A stretch of DNA of 64,000 nucleotides from Acidovorax sp. sic0104 (GTDB lineage: Bacteria; Pseudomonadota; Gammaproteobacteria; Burkholderiales; Burkholderiaceae_C): contig NZ_JAHUWH010000001.1 in NCBI RefSeq assembly GCF_019219095.1, positions 372,001-436,000 of the forward strand, given 5' to 3'. A model generated the notes under the pieces. It was not told the DNA's origin and made no database searches. It was given only the letters and a program-made list of their open reading frames with translations. This document shows positions 9,572 through 19,147 of this stretch, in pieces. The translations under genes were made by a program, and so were the position numbers. Every line of letters begins with the position of its first letter. The stretch's first letter is position 1.

Positions 9572-10087
9572 CTAAGACTTCATGGTGCCCGGCGGCAGCT
9601 TTGCCGCCAGCAAGTTGGCGGTGTACCGCAAGCGCTCGATATCGGCATCGGGCTGCACACCCCGGCTGAAGCAGCACAGGGTGCCGTAGATTTCGCCACC
9701 CGCCAGGCGCACTGGGGTGCTCAGGTGGGTGCCGATGGGAAAGCCTGGGTCGGGCACCTTGCCAGCCGCGATGAGAGGCTTGGCGTTGTCGACCTTCTCG
9801 GGCAGGCGGCCCTCGACGACGTACTGGCACCAGCTTTCTTCCACCGGGTCGGACATGCCGACGTGGACGGGCGAAAACCCGGGTGCGCAGTCCACGGCCT
9901 CGATGGTGCGCCGGCCGTTGGCGATCTGGGAGACAAATGCCACGTCCATGCCCAGGCGGGTGCGCAGCAGTTGCAGGATCATGGGCACTACGCTGGGCAG
10001 GTCAGGGTCGGCAGAGTCACTGGTGGCGACGAGCAGTTCCGAAATCGTGACGTCGAGGTCGTCAGGGTTGTAGTCGAGAAGGTGCAT
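9572..10087 (-). CDS. GAF domain protein
   Basis: A 171-aa soluble protein that is essentially one GAF fold (residues ~25-165). Features include VVPMILQLLRTRLGMDVAFV at the start of the domain, a Cys-containing central segment (EAVDCAPGF, then SWCQYVVEGRLP) and GTLCCFSRG in the last strands. GAF domains bind small ligands, tetrapyrroles or redox cofactors and regulate partner enzymes. No output domain is fused, so it must act through another protein. The ATG at 10087 begins the conserved part. It converges with the upstream BTAD regulator, leaving 40 bases between stops, and lies just downstream of alaC on the same strand. Confidence 0.75.
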   Translation of the reverse strand: MHLLDYNPDDLDVTISELLVATSDSADPDLPSVVPMILQLLRTRLGMDVAFVSQIANGRRTIEAVDCAPGFSPVHVGMSDPVEESWCQYVVEGRLPEKVDNAKPLIAAGKVPDPGFPIGTHLSTPVRLAGGEIYGTLCCFSRGVQPDADIERLRYTANLLAAKLPPGTMKS

Positions 10088-10181
10088 ACCCGTCAGTCTA
10101 AACCGCGACTTGCAAGACTGGCGGTAAGCACACGTGTAGATTCGGTATCGAATCGCACAGGCTCCCACCAACCCGCACGGC

Positions 10182-11408
10182 CTACGCCACAGTCGCCACA
10201 GGCACCTTCAGCAGCCCGTCGGCCTTGAACATGGCGCGGATGCCGCGCACAGCCTGGCGGATGCGCGCCTCGTTCTCGATGAGCGCAAACCGCACGTACT
10301 CATCCCCCTGGTCGCCGAAGCCGATGCCGGGCGACACGCAGACCTTGGCCTTGTCGAGCAACTGGCGGGCGAACTCCAGCGAGCCCAGGGCGCGGTAGGG
10401 CTCCGGGATGCGGGCCCAGATGTACATGCTGGCCTTGGGGCACTCCACGGCCCAGCCGGCCTCCGTCAAACCTTTGTAGAGCACGTCGCGGCGGCGCTGG
10501 TACTGGGCTGCGATGTCCTTCACACACTGCTGGTCGCCCTCCAGCGCGGCGATCGCCGCGACCTGCAGCGGCGTGAAGGTGCCATAGTCGTGGTAGCTCT
10601 TGATGCGCGCAAGCGCGGCCACGAGGTCGGGATTGCCCACCATGAAGCCCACGCGCCAGCCGGCCATGTTGTAGCTCTTGGACAGGGTAAAGAATTCCAC
10701 TGCCACGTCCTTGGCTCCGGGCACTTCCATGATGCTGGGGGCGCGGTAGCCGTTGTAGACGATGTCGGCATACGCCAGATCGTGCACCACCAGGATGTCG
10801 TGCTTCTTGGCCAGCGCGATCACGCGCTCGAAGAAGCCCAGCTCCACGCACTGCGCAGTGGGGTTGCTGGGGAAGCCGAAGATCATCATCTTGGGCTTGG
10901 GGTAGCTGCCGCGGATGGCCTTTTCCAGCTCGGCGAAGAAGTCCACATCGGGAGCCACAGGCACGCTGCGGATGTCGGCCCCGGCGATCACCGCGCCATA
11001 GATGTGGATGGGGTAGCTCGGGTCGGGCACGAGCACAGTGTCGCCGCGGTCCAGCGTGGCCAGCATCAGGTGGGCCAGACCCTCCTTGGAGCCGATGGTG
11101 ACGATGGCCTCGGTGTCGGGGTTGATGTCCACCGCATAGCGTTCTTTGTACCAGTGGCTGATGGCGCGGCGCAGGCGGGGTATGCCCTTGCTGGCACTGT
11201 AGCCGTGGGTGTCGGGCCGCTGGGCCACTTCGGTGAGCTTGGCCACGATGTGCGGCGGGGTCGCACCATCGGGGTTGCCCATGCTCATGTCGATGATGTC
11301 CTCTCCACGTCGGCGCGCAGCGAGCTTGAGCTCGGCCGTGATGTTGAAGACGTAGGGAGGAAGGCGATCGATGCGCGCAAAGCGGCGCTTGCCCTGAGAA
11401 GCAGACAT
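10182..11408 (-). CDS. alaC: Alanine transaminase (AlaC-type class I aminotransferase)
   Basis: A 408-aa PLP-dependent class I/II aminotransferase converting pyruvate and glutamate to alanine and 2-oxoglutarate. The PLP-lysine motif is [13 protein letters not shown]. Other family marks are [11 protein letters not shown] near the N-terminus, [27 protein letters not shown] and the C-terminal Arg region [17 protein letters not shown]. Length and motifs fit AlaC rather than the related DAP aminotransferase. In many Burkholderiales the next gene is homoserine dehydrogenase; here it is not, as the downstream gene is the GAF protein. Confidence 0.9.
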   Translation of the reverse strand: MSASQGKRRFARIDRLPPYVFNITAELKLAARRRGEDIIDMSMGNPDGATPPHIVAKLTEVAQRPDTHGYSASKGIPRLRRAISHWYKERYAVDINPDTEAIVTIGSKEGLAHLMLATLDRGDTVLVPDPSYPIHIYGAVIAGADIRSVPVAPDVDFFAELEKAIRGSYPKPKMMIFGFPSNPTAQCVELGFFERVIALAKKHDILVVHDLAYADIVYNGYRAPSIMEVPGAKDVAVEFFTLSKSYNMAGWRVGFMVGNPDLVAALARIKSYHDYGTFTPLQVAAIAALEGDQQCVKDIAAQYQRRRDVLYKGLTEAGWAVECPKASMYIWARIPEPYRALGSLEFARQLLDKAKVCVSPGIGFGDQGDEYVRFALIENEARIRQAVRGIRAMFKADGLLKVPVATVA

Positions 11409-11542
11409 GCTGGTGAACTTTCACGTAAGCGCCCGGAACCGTCCGAGCGACGTGGCTGGCAGAAAGGCCGGCCCGCGTTCAATGTAGCGTAGAACGCAAT
11501 GTCCGTTGTTCCGGCGGCGGCGGTGTCGCGCCGCCGCGACGG

Positions 11543-12772
11543 TCACACGGTGGCGGGTTTCGCGCGCCGTTCGCTCGCCATCGACCACGCAAAGATCCCG
11601 ACGCCACCAAGGCCCAGCACCACGCCCACCCAGCCGGTGGACGTCCAGCCCAGGCCTGCCGCGATGGACACGCCGCCCAGCCAGGCGCCCAGCGCATTGG
11701 CGGCGTTGAAGGCCGAATGGTTGAGCGCGGCGGCCAGGGTCTGGGCGTCCCCAGCCACATCCATCAGCCGTATCTGCAAGGCGGGGCCGATGGCGACCAC
11801 CGTGCCCAGGAAGAACGTGGCCAGCGCCGCGCTCACCGGGTGGTGCGCGGCGGGCACGAAGAGCGCCATCACCACGATGGACCACAGCAGCACCTTGCCG
11901 ATGGCAGGCATGAGCGCCTTGTCGGCCATGCGCGAGCCGACGATGTTGCCCGCCACCATGCCCAGCCCGAACAGCGAAAGCACGAAAGGCATGAGCGCGG
12001 GCGGCATGCCGGCCACCTCCAGCAGCGTGGGCTTGATGTAGCTGAACACCGCGAACATGCCGCCAAAGCCGATGGCCCCGATACCCAGCGTGAACCACAC
12101 CTGCTTGCGCGCCAGGGCGCCCAACTCCCGCAGCGGGCTGGCGCCGTGCGATGCGGGCATGGCCGGCACCCACAGGCGCACCATCACGACAGCCGCCACG
12201 GCGATGAGCCCCACGAAGACGAAGGCCGCGCGCCAGCCAAAGACTTCGCCCAGTGCCGCAGCGATGGGCACGCCCACCAGGGTGGCAGTGGTCAGCCCCA
12301 GCATGACCCAGCCCACGGCGCGCGCACGGCGCCCGGGTGGGGCCAGGGCAGCGGCCACCAGCGCCGCGACCCCGAAGTAGGTGCCATGCGGCAGGCCGGT
12401 GAACAGCCGCATGGCACTGAGCGACAGATAGCCCGGCGCCAAGGCCGACGCGAAATTGCCCAGCGCATACACCGCCATCAGCGCCATGAGCAGCGCTCGC
12501 CGGCCCCAGTGGGCGCAAAGAACCGCCAGCACCGGCGCGCCCACCACCACGCCCAGGGCATAGGCGCTGATGACGTGGCCGGCCTGCGGGATGCTGACAC
12601 CGATGTCGCGCGCGACCTCGGGCAGCAGGCCCATGATGACGAATTCGCCCGTGCCGATGGAAAAGCCGCCCACCCCCAGGGCCAGCACCGCACGCACCAA
12701 AGTGCGGTCCTCGGCGGGCGTGTGGGCGATGGAGGAGGACGCGGGGGATACAGGGGACAAGGGCGCGGTCAT
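11543..12772 (-). CDS. MFS efflux transporter, DHA1/AraJ-like
   Basis: A 409-aa, 12-segment permease of the drug:H+ antiporter-1 group. GEFVIMGLLPEVARDIGVS after the first segment and the segment 2-3 loop APVLAVLCAHWGRR are typical of the AraJ/YdhP/NepI branch. The substrate is unknown (sugar, purine nucleoside or drug). The ATG at 12772 was chosen; a TTG nine codons upstream is in frame but has no supporting site. It is monocistronic, divergent from the HAD gene at 13028, with 134 bases to alaC downstream. Confidence 0.85.
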   Translation of the reverse strand: MTAPLSPVSPASSSIAHTPAEDRTLVRAVLALGVGGFSIGTGEFVIMGLLPEVARDIGVSIPQAGHVISAYALGVVVGAPVLAVLCAHWGRRALLMALMAVYALGNFASALAPGYLSLSAMRLFTGLPHGTYFGVAALVAAALAPPGRRARAVGWVMLGLTTATLVGVPIAAALGEVFGWRAAFVFVGLIAVAAVVMVRLWVPAMPASHGASPLRELGALARKQVWFTLGIGAIGFGGMFAVFSYIKPTLLEVAGMPPALMPFVLSLFGLGMVAGNIVGSRMADKALMPAIGKVLLWSIVVMALFVPAAHHPVSAALATFFLGTVVAIGPALQIRLMDVAGDAQTLAAALNHSAFNAANALGAWLGGVSIAAGLGWTSTGWVGVVLGLGGVGIFAWSMASERRAKPATV

Positions 12773-13027
12773 GGCGGCAGCAGGCGAACGCCGCGCCAAC
12801 CCGCAATAGGACGCCGCAGCAAAGACAATCGATTCAGGGGGGTGGTGAAAGAAACGGAGTTACATGGGTAAACCCGATTTTCGTAACCATAGCACTGTAT
12901 GCGTTGCTTTGCAGGGCTGGGGGTATCTGTAACCAGAGCGCACACGCAAAACAGCAGGGACTGCTACCCTGGCGATGCTCCCCTGCCCTTGCCGCCTACC
13001 TTTCCACCCACAGAAGAAGGACTGCGA

Positions 13028-13759
13028 ATGACGACGACGCCCCCCAGCACAGCAGACAGCCTGGCCACCACCGTGAAGGTGTTGGCGTTCGACATTTTTG
13101 GCACCGTGGTGGACTGGCACGGCAGCATCGTGCGCGAGATGCAGGCCCTGCACCCTGCCGTGGACGCAGATGCCTTCGCCCTGGCCTGGCGCGCCGGCTA
13201 CCAGCCGGCCATGGCGCGCGTGATGCGGGGCGAACAGGGCTGGACGCTGATCGACGACCTGCACCGGGGCATCCTGGACGAGATCCTCCCGCGCTTCGGT
13301 CTGGCGCATCTCTCCGAGCCCGAGCGGCGCCACCTCAACCGGGTGTGGCACCGGCTTGACGCCTGGCCCGACAGCGTGGAGGGCCTCAGGCGGCTCAAGA
13401 CGCGCTTTACCATCACCACGCTGTCCAACGGCAACATCGGCCTGCTCACCAACATGGCCAAGCGCGCCGGACTGCCCTGGGACTGCGTGCTGAGCGCAGA
13501 GGTGTTCCGAGCCTACAAACCCGACCCGGCCACTTACCTGGGTGTGGCCCGCGTGTTCGATGCCACGCCGTCGCAGGTGGCGCTGGTGGCCACGCACCAC
13601 GACGACCTGGCTGCGGCACGCGAATGCGGGCTGCGCACGATCTATGTGGAGCGCACGAACGAGTTGGGCGCTGCGCGCCCCAAGGACGGCACGCCGCAAC
13701 CCGGCAACGACCTGCACGCTGCAGATCTGACGGACCTGGCGCGCATGCTGGGATGCTGA
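13028..13759 (+). CDS. Haloacid dehalogenase, type II (L-2-haloacid dehalogenase-like)
   Basis: A 243-aa HAD-superfamily hydrolase. The nucleophile motif is LAFDIFGTVVDWHGS, in which the second acidic residue of the usual DxD is absent, as in type II haloacid dehalogenases, and dehalogenase-like Arg/Trp positions follow. Motif II is ITTLSNGN, motif III Lys is in FRAYKPDPATY, and the last acidic motif is VATHHDDLAAARECGL. The likely reaction is hydrolytic dehalogenation of short 2-halocarboxylates, though many such proteins act on other small acids. A GAAGGA site 7 bases upstream fixes the ATG at 13028. It converges on the cyclase gene. Confidence 0.85.
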   Translation: MTTTPPSTADSLATTVKVLAFDIFGTVVDWHGSIVREMQALHPAVDADAFALAWRAGYQPAMARVMRGEQGWTLIDDLHRGILDEILPRFGLAHLSEPERRHLNRVWHRLDAWPDSVEGLRRLKTRFTITTLSNGNIGLLTNMAKRAGLPWDCVLSAEVFRAYKPDPATYLGVARVFDATPSQVALVATHHDDLAAARECGLRTIYVERTNELGAARPKDGTPQPGNDLHAADLTDLARMLGC

Positions 13760-13792
13760 GAACCCGCGAACGCTGCTGCGTTCGCGGCGGGG

Positions 13793-14875
13793 TCAGTGCA
13801 CCACCAGCAGTTGCACGAACATCTGCACCTTGGCGTGGCACTCGGCGCTGATGGAGGTGAACTCCAGCCCCGCCACCCATTCATCACCCTCCTGCTTGAC
13901 CGTGATGACCCGGGCATACACGTCGGCCACGCGGTAGTCCACCAGCGGGAGCTCGAACTCGAGCTTGATCTCGCTGTGGGCTTCCAACGGCTCGATCAGT
14001 TCCACCAGGAGCCCGTGGTAGCCGATGTCGCGGATGGCCCCGTGCACGATGTGGGGCACGACGATCTTGTCCTGCATGCGCTGGCACAGACACGGAAGGC
14101 GGGCATCGACCCGGTGGCTGCGGCGAAACTCCTGGCGCGGCACCTTGAGCTTGTGCGACGGGATCGCGATCAACTCGCGCAGGCTGACTGGCTGCGCGCG
14201 GCCCTTGACGTGTACCTGCATCGGTGCCGAGGCCGACACAAGACCCCAGCACCGCTGATAGGTCGTGTCGCTGATGAGCACCTGGCCACGCAGGCTCAGC
14301 GCCTCGATGCGGGAGGCCAGGTTGACGGCCTCGCCGATCACGGTGTATTCGGAATACACGTCGGAGCCGAAGCGTCCGGCCATCACCGTGCCCGTGTTCA
14401 CGCCAATGCCGAGAAAGACTTCCGGCAGCCGCTCGCGCAGGTGTGCGAGGTTCAGTTCGCGCATGGCGATCTGCATCTCCACGGCGCACATCAGTGCGCG
14501 GTCCACATCGTCGTCGCGGGCCACCGGTGCACCGAACAGCACCATGATGGAATCGCCCATGAACTTGTCGATGCTGCCCTGGTACTTGAAGACCACCTCG
14601 CTCAGGCGCGACAGGCAGCGGTTGAGCGCCGCGATGACCACCGCGGCCGGCTGCGACCCCGACAGGGCGGTGAACCCTCGCAGATCGGCCAGCAGGATGG
14701 TGACTTCGCGGGGCGCCGCGTCCACACCTTCCGTCGCCGCACCCTGGGGCGACTCGGTACCGCGCAGTATCGCAATGGCTTCGGCCTGAACCGCGTCGCT
14801 GAGCGGGGCGCCTGTTTCGCGTTCTATCAGCGCCTGCAGGCGTCGCAGCGCATCGTGGTGGAATTCTTTGTGCAT
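13793..14875 (-). CDS. Class III adenylate cyclase with C-terminal PilZ-like domain
   Basis: A 360-aa soluble protein. Residues ~60-235 form a class III nucleotidyl cyclase domain: first metal Asp in ILLADLRGFTALSG, second in GSIDKFMGDSIMVLFGAP (with the adenine-selecting Lys), and transition-state Asn and Arg in GEAVNLASRIE. The Lys/Thr pair suggests ATP as substrate, giving cAMP. Residues ~260-355 resemble a PilZ domain (RRSHRVDARLPC, then DIGYHGLLVEL), so cyclic-di-GMP could control cAMP production, although the second PilZ motif is not canonical. The ATG at 14875 starts the natural N-terminus. Monocistronic. Confidence 0.8.
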   Translation of the reverse strand: MHKEFHHDALRRLQALIERETGAPLSDAVQAEAIAILRGTESPQGAATEGVDAAPREVTILLADLRGFTALSGSQPAAVVIAALNRCLSRLSEVVFKYQGSIDKFMGDSIMVLFGAPVARDDDVDRALMCAVEMQIAMRELNLAHLRERLPEVFLGIGVNTGTVMAGRFGSDVYSEYTVIGEAVNLASRIEALSLRGQVLISDTTYQRCWGLVSASAPMQVHVKGRAQPVSLRELIAIPSHKLKVPRQEFRRSHRVDARLPCLCQRMQDKIVVPHIVHGAIRDIGYHGLLVELIEPLEAHSEIKLEFELPLVDYRVADVYARVITVKQEGDEWVAGLEFTSISAECHAKVQMFVQLLVVH

Positions 14876-15081
14876 GGAAGGCCGTAAAGCTGCAAGTACC
14901 GCGAGCGGCCCGCAACACAACCCCTCGTGGCACGGCCCACCCATCCTGACGGCCAGAATAGGCGCGGGCACCGGAGCGGTCAACCCCGGTGAAACCTGCC
15001 CGGGCAGATCCGCCACAGCGGGGGCCCAACCTGCAGCCCGGGCATCGCGGCAAGATATTTTTTAGCCTCTACCACTCTCTG

Positions 15082-15122
15082 GTCAAGCGGTTATAGCTAT
15101 CAATAGCGTAGCATTTTTGGGC
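15082..15122. repeat. TTTGATAGCT-family short repeat, degenerate copy
   Basis: An AT-rich island (TTATAGCTATCAATAGCG) in GC-rich DNA matching the core of a small palindromic intergenic repeat also present near 30,520, 31,400, 37,970, 45,335 and 49,372. It lies in the gap between the cyclase gene and the metallophosphoesterase gene. Confidence 0.6.
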
Positions 15123-15141
15123 ATAACCATTCCAACCTGGC

Positions 15142-15930
15142 TCAGGCTGCACTGATCCGCAGCACACGCTCAAACTCGCCAGACTGCGCGTCATAGTCCC
15201 AGCGCGCGGCATAGCGCGCCCAGCCGCACTCGGCTTCGCCCGAGGCCTCCACCGTCAGCACCACCAGGCTGTTGGGGCAGCCGTGGCGCAGGCGGTACGA
15301 CACGGCCGTGCCAGCGTGGCTGGCCCACAGGCCGGGCATCGGGTTGAGCAGCGCCGGCTGGTGGGCATGGCCCGACAGCAGCATCTGGGCGCCTGCGGAG
15401 CGCCAGCACTGCAGCGCCTCGTCCGCGCGCGACGGACGGTGGGCGCGGTCGGCAGCGTCGCGGGCCACCAGAGGGTGGTGGCTGGCGACGATGCGCCAGG
15501 CGTCAGGCGGCGCACGCGCCAGCAGGTCGGCCACATGGCGGATCTGCGCCGATGAAAGGCTGCCGCGCTCGTGCCGCCAGGCACGGGTGGTGTTCACACC
15601 CACCACGTAGAACGCGCCAGCTTGGCGCACCGGCTCGTAGTCAAGGCCGAACTGCGTGGAAAACCGCTCGTACGACCGGCCCCAGCGCATCCACCACGCA
15701 AACAGCGGCAGATCATGGTTGCCGGCCAGCACCAGTGTGCTGCGCGCGTGCAGCGCCTGCACGAACCGCGACGCCTGCGCGAACTGGCTGGCCGTGGCGC
15801 GCTGGGTGAGGTCACCCGACACGACCGCCATCGATACCCCCAGACGCTGCGCCAGCCGCAACGCCGCATCGCACACTGCCGGATCGTGCGCGCCGAAGTG
15901 CAGGTCCGACAGGTGCATCAGGACCGCCAT
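15142..15930 (-). CDS. Metallophosphoesterase (calcineurin-like)
   Basis: A 262-aa protein with the full set of binuclear-metal motifs: HLSDLHFG (DxH), VVSGDLTQRA (GD), LAGNHD (GNHD), ASHHPLV (GHxP-like) and LSGHAHQP (GHxH). Members hydrolyse phosphomonoesters or phosphodiesters, including cyclic nucleotides and lipid head groups; the substrate is not defined here. The start at 15930 (MAVLMHLSDLHFG) is fixed by the first metal motif. The gene sits 79 bases downstream of the lipid kinase on the same strand, so the two may be co-transcribed, hinting at a phospholipid role. Confidence 0.85.
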   Translation of the reverse strand: MAVLMHLSDLHFGAHDPAVCDAALRLAQRLGVSMAVVSGDLTQRATASQFAQASRFVQALHARSTLVLAGNHDLPLFAWWMRWGRSYERFSTQFGLDYEPVRQAGAFYVVGVNTTRAWRHERGSLSSAQIRHVADLLARAPPDAWRIVASHHPLVARDAADRAHRPSRADEALQCWRSAGAQMLLSGHAHQPALLNPMPGLWASHAGTAVSYRLRHGCPNSLVVLTVEASGEAECGWARYAARWDYDAQSGEFERVLRISAA

Positions 15931-16009
15931 GGACGTGCCCCTCGCATGGCGCGCCGGGGAGCGGCAGCGCGGCGCGCCCTCCTGGCGGTATGGTCGATGC
16001 TTTTCCTGG

Positions 16010-17131
16010 TCATGCGGGCTGCAGGCCTTGGCCTTGCGGGTCGGGGGCGGGTGCATCATCACCGCCTTCCGAGCCGCCCGGAACGATGGCCGCCGCGACG
16101 GCGGCAAGCCCCGCCACGGCGATGGCAGCGTTCAGGGGCGGCTCCTCGCGCACCAGCGTCGACGGCGCGACCAGCCACAACGGCCGCGCGCTGATGCTGA
16201 AATGCAGCGGGGGCACGATCCACTCACGCTCGCCATCGAAAGCGACCTTGACCTGGGGCGGGCGCCAGCTGGCGGGAGACACCGTGAGCTCGGAACAGGC
16301 CAGGCTGACCACCGCGCTGTCCTTGCCCAGCTGGCCCGTGGCTGCATTCCACACCGTGCGCGCGACGGCCCAGCGGCCCTGGGGCTGCAACATCACAACA
16401 CCCAGCGAGCCACCGTCGGCCACTTTCTTCGCCTCGGGAAGGCCCATGCGTTCGAGCTGCAACGGGTTGTTGCCGACAAACAGCGTGGTGACCAGATGCT
16501 CTTGCTGGCTGGACTCGGCACCGTGGTGTGTTTTCATCACCACGCGCCAGCGGCGCCCTGCCGACGGGCGGAACATGCTCCACACCGCCGAGGCAACCGC
16601 CACCATGCGCGATCGCCCGAAACGGCGCGATGCCTTCTCGCGCTCGGCCAGCAGCTTGGGATACAGGCCCACACTGGCATTCACCAGAAAAAGACGCTGG
16701 TTCACAAAGCCCACCTGCACCGGGCGCATGTCGCCCGCATCCAGGGCCCGCAGCAGATCCTGCACCGCTGCCTCGGGGTCCAGCGCCAGGCCGTGCTCGC
16801 GGGCGAAGTAGTTGAAGGTGCCCATGGGCAGCACCCCCATGGGAACGCCGACATGCAACGCGGCGGCAGCGACAGCGTTGATGGTGCCGTCCCCGCCGGC
16901 CGCCACCACCAGCCCGCCATCCTGGCGGGCCGCCTCGGCAGCGTCGTGGGCCAGTTGCACGATGTCCGCCCGCTCGCGCGGCACATGCCAGACCACATCA
17001 TGGTCCTGCAGGGCGCTCACGCCTTCCAGCTTGGCGCGCAGCAGCTCGAAGTCCGCGCCCGGGCGCTTGGGCACCACGAGATGGATGGGACCACGGGGCG
17101 CCAAGGGGGCGGTGCGTTCGAAAGGGTTCAT
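16010..17131 (-). CDS. Diacylglycerol kinase-family lipid kinase
   Basis: A 373-aa protein of the DAGK catalytic family (YegS/BmrU-like). The nucleotide-binding signature is GGLVVAAGGDGTINAVAAA near residue 80, followed by GVLPMGTFNYFAREHGL. A second lobe contains NASVGLYPKLLAEREKASRR and a C-terminal beta-rich half. Such enzymes phosphorylate diacylglycerol or related lipids at the inner membrane. The last ~30 residues include a hydrophobic stretch (AAIAVAGLAAVAAAIVPGG) that could be a membrane anchor. The ATG at 17131 was chosen. The upstream 306 bases separate it from a divergent PAP2 phosphatase. Confidence 0.85.
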   Translation of the reverse strand: MNPFERTAPLAPRGPIHLVVPKRPGADFELLRAKLEGVSALQDHDVVWHVPRERADIVQLAHDAAEAARQDGGLVVAAGGDGTINAVAAAALHVGVPMGVLPMGTFNYFAREHGLALDPEAAVQDLLRALDAGDMRPVQVGFVNQRLFLVNASVGLYPKLLAEREKASRRFGRSRMVAVASAVWSMFRPSAGRRWRVVMKTHHGAESSQQEHLVTTLFVGNNPLQLERMGLPEAKKVADGGSLGVVMLQPQGRWAVARTVWNAATGQLGKDSAVVSLACSELTVSPASWRPPQVKVAFDGEREWIVPPLHFSISARPLWLVAPSTLVREEPPLNAAIAVAGLAAVAAAIVPGGSEGGDDAPAPDPQGQGLQPA

Positions 17132-17437
17132 GGGCAAGGTGTGCAGGGCAAAGAAGTGGGACACCACAGGAGGCCCCGGTTCGCAGGGCCCTTTTCTGGC
17201 ATGTCGTCATGCTGGCGGCGCCCCATGGCGTGCGCAGCCGGTAGCGATGCCTTTGCGCTGTCAGCGCTGGCCGACAGGCAGGCGTCCTGCCCGCAGCAGC
17301 CCCAGCCAGCAGCCGCACCTCCATCCATACACCCACGCACAGCCGGGCTGCTGTGAAGTCCTGTACAAATGCCCGCATTCCGCACTCTGGCGCTGCGTGC
17401 GCCGGCAGCATGACCAAAGACAGGAAGGACACTCCGC
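17132..17437. promoter_or_regulatory. Divergent intergenic region, lipid kinase / PAP2 phosphatase
   Basis: 306 bases between two oppositely oriented genes, presumed to hold both promoters. A GGAAGGA ribosome binding site for the PAP2 gene lies at 17423-17429. No repeats or RNA genes are seen. Confidence 0.4.
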
Positions 17438-18277
17438 ATGGCAGACCTGGACGCAGCGACCTTGGGCACCCTGCTCGCGCAACACCCGTTGGGATGGTGG
17501 GTGGCAGGCATGGCAGCGGGCGCGCTCACGGCCTGGGCATGCCTGGCGGGCCTGCGCGCCGCGCGGCAGGCAGGCCCGCCGCTGCGCGAACGGGTTCCGG
17601 TGCAAGCACACTGGTTGATGCTGGTCGCGATGGCGGCCTGCGCGGGCATGCTGGTGCTGGCCGGCGCGGCCATCGCTGAGCTGGCCGAAAGCGGCCACCC
17701 CGGCGGCGCCTGGGGCGCACTGGACGATGCACTGGCTGCCGACTTGCGCGCGTACGCGGACGTTGCCGTGCTGCAGTGGTTTGCCATCGCCACGCACCTG
17801 GGCGACAGCTGGGCGCTGGCGGCCTTGACCGTGCTGGTCACGGCATTGCTGTGGTGGCGCGGGCACCGCCTGCTTGCCATGGGCTGGCTGGTGGCCATGG
17901 CCGGCAACGGCGCGCTGACCCGCATCCTCAAGGCCCTGTTCGAGCGCGTGCGACCCGAGCATGTGCACGGCATCGCGCAGGCCGACGGCTACAGCTTTCC
18001 CAGTGGCCACAGCAGCGCGTCCATGACGGCGTATGCCATGCTGGCCTACTTGGCCACGCGCCTGCTGCCGCGCTCCTGGCACCTGCCCGCCGCCCTGCTG
18101 GCAGGCGCCGCGGTCTTCACCACAGGCTGGAGCCGCGTGGTGCTGCAGGTGCACTACGCCAGCGACGTGCTGGCGGGATGGCTGCTGGCCGCGACCTGGA
18201 TGGCCTGCACCGTGGTCGTCATGGAGAGCGTGTCGCGCTGGCGCGGCGCCCGCGCATCGGCGGCCGGGAAGGCCTGA
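17438..18277 (+). CDS. PAP2-family membrane phosphatase
   Basis: A 279-aa inner-membrane protein with about six hydrophobic segments and the three PAP2 signature blocks: KALFERVRP, YSFPSGHSSAS and SRVVLQVHYASDVLAGW. It is predicted to dephosphorylate phosphatidic acid, phosphatidylglycerol phosphate or undecaprenyl pyrophosphate. A GGAAGGA site 8 bases before the ATG supports the start. It is divergent from a lipid kinase that would catalyse the opposing reaction type, so the two may balance lipid intermediates; that link is inferred from position only. Confidence 0.9.
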   Translation: MADLDAATLGTLLAQHPLGWWVAGMAAGALTAWACLAGLRAARQAGPPLRERVPVQAHWLMLVAMAACAGMLVLAGAAIAELAESGHPGGAWGALDDALAADLRAYADVAVLQWFAIATHLGDSWALAALTVLVTALLWWRGHRLLAMGWLVAMAGNGALTRILKALFERVRPEHVHGIAQADGYSFPSGHSSASMTAYAMLAYLATRLLPRSWHLPAALLAGAAVFTTGWSRVVLQVHYASDVLAGWLLAATWMACTVVVMESVSRWRGARASAAGKA

Positions 18278-18348
18278 CAGCCACCTGAACGATGAACGCA
18301 CCGGCACGCTGTCTGGCGGTTGGCGCGCGTGCAGGGCCGTAGCGAGAT

Positions 18349-19041
18349 TCAGATCGCCACCAGGTTGCGGATGCCCTTGGCCTCCATCTCGCTGCCCGGC
18401 CCGCGGGCGATGACTTCGCCGCGCTCCATCACAAGGTAGTCATCGGCGAGCTCCTGTGCGAAGTCGTAGTACTGCTCGCACAGAAGGATGGCCATCTCGC
18501 CCTTGTCAGCCAGCATGCGGATCACGCGGCCGATGTCCTTGATGATGCTCGGCTGGATGCCTTCGGTGGGCTCGTCCAGGATGAGCAGGCGCGGGCCGGG
18601 TGCGAGGGCCCGGGCGATGGCGAGCTGCTGCTGTTGGCCGCCCGAGAGGTCGCCACCGCGGCGGTGGAGCATCTGCTTGAGCACCGGGAAGAGGTCGTAC
18701 AGATGCGGTGGCACTGGGGTGGAGCCGCTCTTGTAAGCCAGGCCCATGCGCAGGTTTTCCTCGACGGTGAGGCGCCCGAAGATCTCGCGCCCCTGGGGCA
18801 CGAAGCCGATGCCCGCTCGGGCCCGGTCATACGGCGTGGTCTTGTCGATGGGCTGGCCATCGAAGGTGATGGAGCCGCTTTTGATGGGGACCAGGCCCAT
18901 GAGGCTCTTGAGCAAAGTGGTCTTGCCGACGCCGTTGCGGCCGAGCAGCACGGTGACTTTGCCGGGGGCGGCGGAAAGGCTCACGTCGCGCAGGATGTGG
19001 GAGCCGCCGTAGTACTGGTTGATGTTTTGGACGGTGAGCAT
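18349..19041 (-). CDS. urtE: Urea ABC transporter, ATP-binding protein UrtE
   Basis: A 230-aa ABC ATPase of the branched-chain amino acid/urea (HAAT) class. Walker A is LLGRNGVGKTTLLKSLMG, the ABC signature is LSGGQQQQLAIARAL, Walker B is LLILDEPTEGIQPS, and the switch His lies in LLCEQYYDFA, where Tyr follows Gln as in UrtE. It energises urea uptake together with UrtD. It is the last urt gene and is separated from urtD by 1.18 kb of repeats, unlike the tight overlaps among urtB, urtC and urtD. The usual next gene, ureD, is absent; a PAP2 gene on the other strand follows instead. Confidence 0.95.
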   Translation of the reverse strand: MLTVQNINQYYGGSHILRDVSLSAAPGKVTVLLGRNGVGKTTLLKSLMGLVPIKSGSITFDGQPIDKTTPYDRARAGIGFVPQGREIFGRLTVEENLRMGLAYKSGSTPVPPHLYDLFPVLKQMLHRRGGDLSGGQQQQLAIARALAPGPRLLILDEPTEGIQPSIIKDIGRVIRMLADKGEMAILLCEQYYDFAQELADDYLVMERGEVIARGPGSEMEAKGIRNLVAI

Positions 19042-19147
19042 TTTGTTGTGAGCCTGGTTGGTGTCTAGCGCGCGGTCATAGGGCGGGAGAAGCTATGTTT
19101 TTTATAGCGTGTGGGGTGCGGGAGTTTTGGGTGGCTGCGTTGGATTG

